Of a stretch of DNA of 11,168 nucleotides, positions 1 through 7,827 are shown piece after piece (position 1 is the first letter of the stretch; each line of letters opens with the position of its first letter). Source of the DNA: Hyphochytrium catenoides (lineage: Eukaryota > Sar > Hyphochytriomycetes > Hyphochytriales > Hyphochytriaceae). The notes under the pieces are model-generated. The model saw nothing but the letters and a program-made list of their open reading frames with translations. It had not been told where the DNA came from and searched no databases. Position numbers and translations under genes: made by a program. Location of the stretch: NCBI GenBank assembly GCA_900088475.1, contig FLMG01002296.1:10405-21572 (forward strand). The letters are read 5' to 3'.

Positions 1-38
1 TCTCTCTCTTTCTAGCTCTCTTTATCTCTCACGCTCAG

Positions 39-74
<36 letters not shown>

Positions 75-323
75 CGCTACCTCTTTCTCCCCTTTTCTCT
101 CATCTATCTTTCTCTATTCCTCGCTTCATCTTCTCATTCGTCTCTCCTTCTCCGCTGAGTACCTTCTCTTCTCATCCTTTCGCCCATTGCTCATCGCCCT
201 TCTGACTCAAGGCGCAGAATTTCCCGCATCCCCAGGCAGAACTCCACACTCTGACATCCGCAGATCTGCTGCATTAGGCGACAAACGAGAGAGAGAGGCG
301 AGAGCGAGAAACAATAGGAAGTC
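1..323 (+). repeat. CT-rich leader/promoter region of the PSI/LEA_2-like gene
   Basis: The first 180 bases are dominated by imperfect CT dinucleotide runs, pyrimidine-rich on the + strand. The composition shifts to purine-rich shortly before the start codon at 324. An in-frame stop (TAG at 315-317) lies just upstream of that ATG, so the coding region does not extend into this stretch without another exon. No TATA box or other defined promoter element could be recognised. It probably holds the promoter and 5' untranslated region of the gene that follows; this is inference from position. Confidence 0.5.
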
Positions 324-709
324 ATGGCAAGATCTCAGCGCCCCCGCGTGTCTCCGCTGCTGGTCCTCAGTGTGTTCCTGCTTCTGGAGCTGGTCCTGGC
401 TGAAGATCTCTTCCCTGACTTTAGCTCTTCATGCAAGAACATCACTTCCTGCAGCGAATGCGCCAACACGACCGGCTGCCACTTCTGTGCTAAGGACCGG
501 AGATGCCACCGTGTTGGCTCCGTGTTTGGCTGCGTGGTTGGCATGGACTGTGTAGAAGGTGAGGAACTCTAGATCGAGGAGAGAGAGAGAGAGAAAGAGA
601 GGCAAATGCAATAATCAAGGAAGAGTCAATCCCTGGAATGCAGCAGGGACAGACGAGCAGAGACAGTGGGGAAGGAGGGATACAGAGAGCAGAATGAAAG
701 AAAAATAGA

Positions 710-759
<50 letters not shown>

Positions 760-2276
760 TGACTTAAGACAAGGGTCTCACCATGATCCCGTATCTGCAG
801 AATGTGCCAGGAAGGAGCCAAAGTTCGTCGGCTATGGCACTCCTCCCATGACAGAGCTAATCGCTGTGGTGAGCCTGGGCCTTACCATCCTGCTCTCCTG
901 CTGCGCCTGCGCCATGTGCTTGAACTACTGCCGCCGCTCGCGCGGAAGGCGATCCTATGAGGTCCGAGAGCTGGAATCCTTCGATAACGAAGAGGCAAGA
1001 GAGGCGCTGCTAAAGAGTCCTGCGGCGGGAACCTCAGAGAATGTCTTCGTAGTGGAGCGAGCTGCGAAGAAGTCTAGGTGAGACAATAGGAGCTGTCAGA
1101 GGCGGAGGGACGTTGGCCTGTGAGACGTAGAGAGAGAAGGGTAAAGGAGAGAAAGAAAGAGAGACGGTGCGGTCAAAGATGGAGGAAGAGAATACTGTGT
1201 GAACTAGTGAGGAGCTAGATATCCTCATTAGCCTTTGCTCTTTGTTTCGTCAGATTCTCCTGGGGCAAGCTGGTCTTCGGTCTCTTTGCGGTTCTCTTGG
1301 CTGGCGGCATCACCGTGAGTCTGCCCTCTGCTGTCCATCCCAGCTGTCCATCCCACGTCTCTTTCAATGGCGTCCACGAGGACTGTCTGTCTGCCTTCCT
1401 CTTTCCTAGGAGCTCTCATTCTCTAGTTCTTTCCCTTCTTTGGACCGATGACCTTCTCGCCTGATGAGGGCCAGCACTGACCCCCTCTTTCAACTCCACA
1501 AAGGCCCTTGGAGTGCTCTACTCTCCGCAGATCCCAGTCCAGAATGTATGCAACCGCGCAGTAAGTCAGACATAACTCTGCCCGCCGGTGATGCGTATCA
1601 CATCTCACTGACGTCTCTGTCTCGTTTATTATGGAACCAGCTGGACATCACCTCTGTGTGGGAAACGATCACGGACCTGAGCTTTGACTACAAAGTGCTG
1701 GTTAGCACCTACAACCCGAACAGACTGAGCTTCGTGCTGCAGGAGGCCAACGTCACCTTCGGTCACAACGGGAGCGAGGTCGGCTATTGGTACACCAACG
1801 ACACCTGGGTAGCCCAGGCGGGATCAATCTCCGATGTACGATAAGAGGACGAGGAGCTGGTTTGCAGGCCTGATTGAATCTTTTGTCTTCTCGGTTCTAG
1901 TCTTCTTCGGCTCCGTCTCTTCTCTAACCCTCGTACCTTGCTCAATTGATAGGTGCTAGTGACCGCGCACTTTAAACTGAAGTCACTTGGTGAGGCGAAG
2001 GATATGTACTCAGACTTCAAAGCCAACAGGCTATGGCTGGATATTAACGCAACGGTGCGAGGATACATCGAGGCGGGCTCTACCCCGGTACGACCATTAG
2101 CTATTCTTTCTCCTCTCCCAACAGCCCGTGTCTATTCTCTCCGTCTGGTTCCTAGGGGCTAAGCTAACCTGGCTTCCTACCTCTAGATCTACTACCTGGG
2201 CTTTAAGGCGCCTTCTGTCCGCATTAGAGTCGGAGCGGATGCTCCACGCGATCTCTGCAATTGTCCTTGGGCATAA
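324..2276 (+). CDS. Seven-exon membrane protein: signal peptide, PSI-like domain, two TM helices, LEA_2-like domain
   Basis: Exons: 324-558, 801-1077, 1254-1314, 1504-1560, 1641-1835, 1953-2087, 2187-2276. All introns are GT-AG and the joined frame encodes 349 residues. The start has an upstream in-frame stop and a good context (G at -3 and +4). Residues 9-26 form a signal peptide. Cysteines at 37, 43, 46, 52, 55, 61, 70, 76 and 80 resemble a PSI (plexin-semaphorin-integrin) module. One membrane helix spans about 97-119, followed by Cys- and Arg-rich residues. A cytosolic segment of about 55 charged residues leads to a second helix at about 177-197. Residues 211-340 look like a LEA_2 (LEA14-type) beta-sandwich, with an Asn-Pro-Asn motif at 235-237. 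Potential N-glycosylation sites (N39, N48, N247, N253, N263, N307) all lie in the two parts predicted to be lumenal or extracellular, which supports a hairpin topology. The exon structure is well supported. The LEA_2 and PSI assignments are by pattern only, and the function is unknown. Confidence 0.85.
559..800 (+). repeat. Intron 1 of the PSI/LEA_2-like gene with a long (AG)n microsatellite
   Basis: This 242-bp GT-AG intron is the largest in the gene. It contains an uninterrupted AG run at about 713-757 (around 22 units) and a shorter GA-rich stretch at about 575-601. The next intron (1078-1253) also carries an imperfect GA-rich patch at about 1120-1165. Purine-rich dinucleotide arrays of this kind recur at 8072-8141. 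Confidence 0.8.
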
Positions 2277-2465
2277 TATAAATAATAGAGCAAAGTATGT
2301 GGCAGCAACTAGCAACTGAAGACACCAAGACCTAGTGACGTCCCTCTAAGAGGCAGAAGGCCATGACTCTTCTCAACCTCAACCTCTCTGTCTTCTTCTC
2401 TAAGACACTCTGTCTGTCCGGCGCTTACGGCCATATTAGGCTGGATCCCCTCCGCAGAAACGTAG
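2277..2465. other. Convergent 3' intergenic region
   Basis: These 189 bases separate the stop codon of the + strand membrane protein gene from the stop codon of the - strand zinc-finger gene. They must hold both 3' untranslated regions. An AT-rich patch follows the + strand stop directly (about 2275-2290) and could serve as a polyadenylation signal, but no canonical AATAAA is present there. Confidence 0.5.
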
Positions 2466-3642
2466 CTATGCTTTTGACGAATGTTGGGTCTTTCCTTGCT
2501 TCTTGGCCTTCTTATTGGAAGGAGGATGGGCTATTGAGTGTGGCTGTGGCTCATTGTCTCCCTCTTTTTCCACTTCTTGACCCTTCGCCGCATCTTTTGA
2601 CTTCCGCCTCTTGCCGTTGCTGGGGTTAAGTCTGGACTTTCCGGTCCCTTCCTTCCCCACCTTCTTCTCTGCACCGCTACGCGTTTTTCCTGTCGAGACA
2701 GATTTTTCTGCTTTCTCTACTCCGCCTACGTCCTCAGAAGCTTCTTCAGACTCTCTTGGACGCTTACGTTTCCTCTTGATTGTTCCATCGGCCGCGTTCC
2801 CTTGCTTTTTGTCCTGAATCCTTTTCCTCTCCACCCTCTTCTGTCGCTTCCGCTGATTTTTCTCTCGCTTGGCTTGAATCTGTGCAAGAGCATAACCCAT
2901 GCTGAGTCTTCGGAGAGCGGGAAGATCAGAGGCATAAAATTCCTTACCATCTCTGGGGTCCAGTCCGCTTTCTTCTGGCGCAGAAAGGCCTTGCGATGTT
3001 TCTATTGAAGAAGAAAGAGAGAGGGAGGAGGTTTCATTGTGAAGAGGTGGACATCTAGTGCAAAGACATTAGAAGAGCTTGTCACCTGCCCCTTCAAATG
3101 GGAAGCTACGGAGGATTCCGCCTTCATTACGGCCTTGGGACAGATCTTGCACTTGAACTCCACCTTGCCGTCTCCCATGATTTCTCTTGATATGTCTCCT
3201 AAAGGACCTTTCCGCAGCTCTGCTGCCAGAGCTTCATCATCGTCAGAAAGTCCACCTTCCTCCAGTTCTTCGTCTCCTTCTGTTTATTGGATAGTATACA
3301 CTTAAAGCCCACGCTGTTGCCATTTAGAGAAGGTTTTCAAGCAATACCTGTGGGGCTTGAAAGGTCAGAGTCATCCTCTGCGCCTAGCCTCTTAGCGAAG
3401 GGCTTCTCAGGCTGGCTCCCGTCACTATCATCATCGCTTTCACTTTCACTTTGGCCGTCGTTGCGATACTTTGAGAAAAGAGTCTCGAAACGGGCAGAGC
3501 TTCTGGTCTTTTTAGGCCCGCCGGCATGAACTAGATTCGTCCTCGCAGTAGAGTTATCTTCTTCTTCCTCTTCCTCCTCTTCACTGGAGTCACTCACCCC
3601 GCCATGCAGAAGTTCTTTTTCTAAATATCGGAACTTTGACAT
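2466..3642 (-). CDS. C2H2 zinc-finger protein with acidic N-terminus and basic C-terminus, probably nuclear or nucleolar
   Basis: Exons on the - strand: 3642-3348, 3279-3086, 3001-2948, 2879-2466. The three short introns (68, 84 and 68 bp) are GT-AG, and the spliced frame gives 318 residues. The N-terminal 120 residues contain Glu/Ser/Asp tracts typical of nuclear acidic regions. A single zinc finger follows (C142-x2-C145-x13-H159-x5-H165), split by the intron between residues 163 and 164. Its long His spacing is that of U1/JAZ-type fingers, which often bind structured or double-stranded RNA. The remaining 150 residues are strongly basic (Lys/Arg-rich with Ser/Glu), like nucleolar ribosome-assembly factors. 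The finger is restored only after splicing, which supports the exon model. The first in-frame ATG is at 3642. The frame stays open upstream to a stop near 3755 without another Met, so an upstream coding exon is possible. No named family was recognised. Confidence 0.8.
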
Positions 3643-4132
3643 AGCTCTCAACGGAGGGCTGCTGATTGAGCTGTCTGCTAAGAGAAATTTGCTCTGGACA
3701 AAGCACTCTGAAGACCAACAGCAGCTTCTTTCTGCGTGGATAAATCAGCCCTAAACGGGTGACGCTTCTAGGGTGATGTACAGCAGTCAACGACGGCCGT
3801 ATTCCTCTAAACGCCTTGATACAATGTGCCTGCGGATGCAGACTTCAGTTAATGATGCTAAGAAGATCAAGGCTCGAGAAGCATCTATATTGACGCCAAG
3901 GGAGACGATAGCGATAGCAAATCTTCATCTGCGTCTGCAGTAGATTGCGCTTTTTGGAGCTTTTGGAAGGTGGATTCTGATCTTCACTTGCGGCCAGTCC
4001 TCCAGATGAACCCCTGGACTCTACGACAAACACCAGAACAAACAAACCTCGGACACTACAGAGCTCCCCCACGATCCCGGAAGACGATGAGAGCTCTTGA
4101 GAAAATGAAGATCCGATGTCAGAGAGAAAGCT

Positions 4133-4156
4133 CGATGATCCGATGATCCGACGATC
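4133..4156. repeat. Three tandem copies of an 8-bp unit (CGATGATC)
   Basis: The unit CGATGATC is repeated exactly at 4133-4140 and 4141-4148, then as CGACGATC at 4149-4156, one base different. It lies in the divergent promoter region, about 350 bp upstream of the p44 start codon. It could be a clustered binding site or a slippage product. Confidence 0.85.
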
Positions 4157-4240
4157 GCGTCAAGTCATTGACTATGTACGCTGCTTTGTAAGAGGGCAGC
4201 CATTGGCCCCAGCAAGAGTGCGTCAGTGCAGCAGCAATGC

Positions 4241-4270
4241 AAGACGATTGACAGGAAGACGATTGACAGG
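4241..4270. repeat. Perfect 15-bp tandem duplication
   Basis: The unit AAGACGATTGACAGG occurs at 4241-4255 and again at 4256-4270 without a mismatch. It is about 240 bp upstream of the p44 start codon. The GACGAT core is also part of the 8-bp repeat array at 4133-4156. Confidence 0.9.
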
Positions 4271-4507
4271 AAAGCTCTGGACTTTGGCCGGTGTAATCCG
4301 CTATAATTGCAGCATTGATGCCACAGAGGGAAAATGCATTTGATCCCGAATTACTCGTCTCTTGATGTGCCACTAGGGACCAAAGCCAGTTCATAAGCAT
4401 CTCCTTCTTCGTAGATATCAATGACATTCGTAGAGCGCGGATAAGGCGCCCTTAGTGACGCAGTGTGGAGCAAAGAGATTGGCGACGTGAGCGTCTGCGC
4501 TTGAAGA

Positions 4508-6591
4508 ATGAGTTCCATTCTCCGCCAGCTTGAGGAAGAACAAGACAAAGTAGAAGCCGACAGGGGCTACAACTGGGAGCAGGGCTTCGAACGCAGCTGG
4601 GAGAACATTGCAGAGGATGAGCATGGGCTCCTGCGGCCCGTTGAGACGGCCCAACGCCAGCGCCAGAAGCGGAGGTAAGTGCCCTAACATCAACAGTCTA
4701 TGGCTCTTGAGGTCTCACCCGGCCCTTACAGCCGGTACTTACAAGCACCGCGAGCTGTGCAAAAAGGGATGATACGCTACCTCTACCTGATCCTAGACCT
4801 ATCCCGTGGACTCGAGGATAACGATTTCAAGCCTAACCGCCAGACTGCTGTGCTTAACCTCGCTGAGGTCAGGGTTGGATTGTGCAAGCACGAAAGGGAC
4901 ACCAGCCCCGCCCCTTACTGATGATTCTCTTTCTGTACATTCGACTCTACATGTCTCCGATCAATCTCTCCTGCCCTGTGGAGGTCCATGTGTCTCCTCT
5001 TCTGTTCCTTTCCTTAGCGTTAATCCGCTATCTCTTCCCTTAAATACTGCGATGTCAGGAGTTTATCACGAACTATTTTGACCAGAACCCGCTGTCCAAT
5101 CTTGGCATCATCGTCACGCGAAATGGCAAGGCAGAGAAGCTTACAGATCTCTCGGGGAATCCGAAGAGGCAGGTTGAGGTCAGTCTTGTCCCTACGAACA
5201 TCGTTGGAAGCAATTGTTCTGACGAAGAGTTGGCTGCTGACAGGCCCTAAAGGCAAACTTTAGTTTGGGCGGCGATCCCTCCATCCAGAACGCCCTGGAG
5301 TTGGCGCGAATCTCCTTGAAAGTGATCCCTGCGTATGGAAACTGCGAGGTAAGTGAGACAAACAGCCCAAAGAAGCTAGCAACTCTGAAATGATCATGAC
5401 TGAACATTCCGTGCAAGCCGTTATGCTATGCCTTGTCCTCTGACGCCTCCTCTCTTACTCTCTGTCTTGGCTCGTGCGTTATTATGGCCTCCTCATGCAG
5501 ATTGTGATGGTGTACGGCAGTTTGTCCACCTCTGACCCTGGTGACATTCATACTACGATCGACGCTCTGAAAGCCGAGGTACGTCAAAAGAGAGGTTCTG
5601 TCTCGTTCACTCTCTGTCTCTTTGGCCCTTTTATCTTGACCGTCACTCAAGGGTTTCTCTCTCTCTGGCACTCCAAGAAAGTTCGCTGTTCAGTTGTTGG
5701 GCTGGGTGCAGAGCTCTATATACTTCACAAGGTCACCAAGGTGAGAGGCCGATAAACCGTCAACCAACCTGGGCACTCTACTTTTAACTTGATTCGCTAG
5801 ACGACTCGCATGGCATTGTACTCTCTTCCGTCTTCGTCCTACAATTTTTGTCCTCGATTGTCCTTTCTGACTTTCAAGAATGTTAATCTATGAGTTTTCT
5901 TCCGGCCGTGGCTGACGAAATCCTCTTCAACTGGTCTTCAGGAAACTGGTGGTGCCTACCACGTAGCCCAGGACCGGGATCACCTGCATGAGATAATGAA
6001 AGGCTTTCTCGTCCCACCGCCAAAGGCATCAAAGTCAGCGGTAACGTTTGCCTCATTAGTGCAGGTAAGACCTAGAGCTCCAACCTCTATTGGTAGACCT
6101 TGCCTTTCGATCACTAACGCCAACCTGGCTCTAGATGGGATTTCCTCAAAAGAGGGTCGAAAAGAACCCCTCGCTCTGTATCTGTCATCAGGAGTTCAAG
6201 ACCGTTGGCTATCTCTGTCCTCGCTGCTGGTCGAGAGTCTGTGAGCTGCCGACCTCCTGTTCCATCTGCAATCTTCCGCTGGTACGTGTTCCATTTCTTT
6301 ATAGACCCTTTGCCTTGTCTACCACCTTCCTCACCCTCTTTGTCTTGGACTGTTGGGCCACAGGTGTCATCTCCCCAGCTAGCGCGTTCCTATCACCATT
6401 TGTTCCCTGTAGACTTCTTCGTAGAGAAGAGCTCGAAGGAAAGAGAAACGTGCTTCAGCTGTCTGAGGATAATTGCCGACGGAGACGTTCGCGCCAGTTG
6501 CCCCACTTGCTCGCATACTTTCTGCGTAGACTGCGACATCTTTATCCACGAGTCTTTGCACAACTGCCCGGGTTGTCAGGAGAGGATGTGA
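4508..6591 (+). CDS. GTF2H2: TFIIH core subunit p44 (GTF2H2/Ssl1 family)
   Basis: p44 is part of the TFIIH core, acting in RNA polymerase II promoter opening and nucleotide excision repair, where it binds and stimulates the XPD helicase. Exons: 4508-4674, 4732-4867, 5059-5178, 5244-5348, 5501-5578, 5678-5740, 5942-6064, 6135-6281, 6364-6591. Eight GT-AG introns (57-201 bp) splice to 388 residues, close to the human protein of about 395. An in-frame TGA at 4502-4504 fixes the first ATG. The family's N-terminal motif (Gly-Tyr-x-Trp-Glu) is near residue 20. The von Willebrand A domain runs from about 69 to 250, with the Asp-x-Ser motif at 78-80 and the Asp-Gln-Asn-Pro motif in exon 3. A Cys4 zinc site follows (C292, C295, C306, C309). 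The ARSYHHLFP signature is at 320-328. A C-terminal C4C4 RING-like domain has C343, C346, C359, C362, C367, C370, C381 and C384. Every zinc ligand is present, so the gene looks functional. Confidence 0.97.
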
Positions 6592-6843
6592 TCTTTAGTT
6601 TCTCATTCCAACAGCCTCTTTGGCAGTGATCAAGGAGCTGGGCGAGTGCCCAACAGGCTCAGACTGTGCCCGTTTTTAGACAACAGACACGCATGCCTGT
6701 TTTTAGACAACACGGAAGTCGAAGTTTCCTATCTGAGAGCGCGGACCCCTTTTCTAGTGAGTGAGCTCTGGCCTAGAACGCCATGACAAAAAGATACTCT
6801 ATGGTTAACTTATGGTACAAATACACGGCATATGCAGCCCCGT
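6592..6843. other. Convergent 3' intergenic region between p44 and the FxP-repeat gene
   Basis: These 252 bases separate two stop codons facing each other and hold both 3' untranslated regions. They include a direct repeat described separately at 6668-6712. No canonical AATAAA was seen on the + strand. Confidence 0.5.
6668..6712. repeat. 18-bp direct repeat in the p44 3' flank
   Basis: The unit GCCCGTTTTTAGACAACA at 6668-6685 recurs at 6695-6712 with one substitution (C to T at the fourth base). The copies are offset by 27 bp. It lies about 80 bp after the p44 stop codon. It could be a local duplication or a paired 3' processing element. Confidence 0.85.
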
Positions 6844-7827
6844 TTACGCTGCTTTAGAGTATTTGCTCGACCGAGAGGATGCTGGAGGACTCGCTGAGGC
6901 TTTGCTGGTTTTATACTTATTGATCTGGGGCTTGAAAGTGCATTCCATCAGCTCACGCTCCTGCCTCATACGGGCGAGCCGCTCTTCTCTTCGCTTGAGA
7001 TAGTCTGCCTGATAGAGTCTACTGGACGCCAAGGACATGTCTGTTCGCACTGTGAAGGTAGACTCCATGCTTTCAATAGAGTCTGAACGTCGTATGCGCC
7101 GGCCGCCTGTGGGAGGCTCTTTAATGACAGGCTTGAACGAGCACTCCTCAAGCTCTCTCTGTCGCTTCATCTCCTCCAGCCTTTCTCTCCGCTTTTGAAC
7201 GTACTTGGGATCGTAGAGTCGTGAGGAAGTGGCTGAGGTTCCCATCTCTGTGCAAACGGATAGCCGAGAACGGGGCCCCCGCTTTGGTGGCGGAGTGCTG
7301 TCTACGGCAAAGTTCGCAAGGTTCTCTTCCGTCAAGCGACCAAAGCTCTTACGTGGCTCGGACTTAGCAGGAGCCGAGCTGGGTGCAGGTGCAGCTCTCC
7401 GACTCTGACGGAGTGGCGTCGATGGGTCTTCTCGGCGGCCAGGTGTGCGAGAAGAGGAGCTCGTCATGGTCGGGGCTGAAGAATGCTTTCGGACGCCTGT
7501 GCTAGGGCTGCTTCTTGATACAGGAGAGCGGCTCGGTGTGCCGCGAGAGGAAGTAGAGGGAAGCTTGCTATGCGTTTGAGAGGAAGAGGGCACACTGCGG
7601 GTGGAGCGCTGGGGTGATGGGGAAGGTCCTAAGTCTTGGGTGGACCCGGACGGCGAGCTCTCAGGAGTGTGCCTTCCACGAGAAGAGGTGTGCTTCTGCA
7701 GTCGGTTCTTGATGTCCTTCATGTCCAAACGCAGCGAGTTCAGCTTCTCCCAGATGCCGTCTGTCGTCCGCCTGTGGGGCGATGAGCCATCCAACGTAAA
7801 CTCTGGAGGTCTGCTAAGAGTCTCCAT
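6844..7827 (-). CDS. Serine-rich protein with two Phe-x-Pro (CTFKP-type) repeats, putative cytoskeletal or ciliary
   Basis: A single exon encodes 327 residues from the first ATG at 7827. The frame stays open for about 54 codons further upstream but contains no other Met. Residues about 24-47 form a short amphipathic helix or coiled coil beginning Gly-Ile-Trp-Glu-Lys. Residues 48-190 are low complexity, rich in Ser, Pro, Thr and Arg, and probably disordered. Two related repeats follow at about 203-234 and 270-301. Each begins Ser-Arg-Leu-Tyr, continues with an Arg/Glu-rich helix and ends in Glu-Cys-(Ser/Thr)-Phe-Lys-Pro; a similar Met/Ser lead-in precedes each. Repeats of this style are, as I recall, common in protist proteins, some linked to flagella or the cytoskeleton, but no specific family was recognised. 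The C-terminus is Ser/Lys-rich. The gene lacks introns, unlike its neighbours, and converges on p44. Confidence 0.75.
   Translation of the reverse strand: METLSRPPEFTLDGSSPHRRTTDGIWEKLNSLRLDMKDIKNRLQKHTSSRGRHTPESSPSGSTQDLGPSPSPQRSTRSVPSSSQTHSKLPSTSSRGTPSRSPVSRSSPSTGVRKHSSAPTMTSSSSRTPGRREDPSTPLRQSRRAAPAPSSAPAKSEPRKSFGRLTEENLANFAVDSTPPPKRGPRSRLSVCTEMGTSATSSRLYDPKYVQKRRERLEEMKRQRELEECSFKPVIKEPPTGGRRIRRSDSIESMESTFTVRTDMSLASSRLYQADYLKRREERLARMRQERELMECTFKPQINKYKTSKASASPPASSRSSKYSKAA

Larger units (their letters stand above)
3643..4507. promoter_or_regulatory. Divergent intergenic region between the zinc-finger and p44 genes
   Basis: These 865 bases lie between two divergently transcribed genes and should contain both promoters and 5' untranslated regions. 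Short tandem repeats sit at 4133-4156 and 4241-4270. Several open frames overlap here, but none starts with a convincing ATG and shows recognisable protein sequence. On the - strand, 3980-3885 reads as an open Ser/Gln/Asp/Leu-rich stretch that could belong to an upstream exon of the zinc-finger gene. No TATA box was identified with confidence. Confidence 0.5.

Noticed and set aside
2363-2817. Open + strand frames opposite the last exon of the zinc-finger gene
   Set aside because: They mirror a Lys/Arg/Glu-rich coding exon and show only the Leu/Ser/Phe-rich composition expected of its complement; no motif or splice support.
4116-4343. + strand 75-codon frame in the divergent intergenic region
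   Set aside because: It has an ATG but its sequence includes the short tandem repeats and shows no domain, and it ends well before p44 with no plausible splice link.
6135-6629. A 164-residue + strand frame running from p44 exon 8 through its last intron
   Set aside because: Only the first 49 codons are p44. The remainder crosses the intron at 6282-6363 and continues in a frame that lacks the RING cysteines found in the spliced frame.
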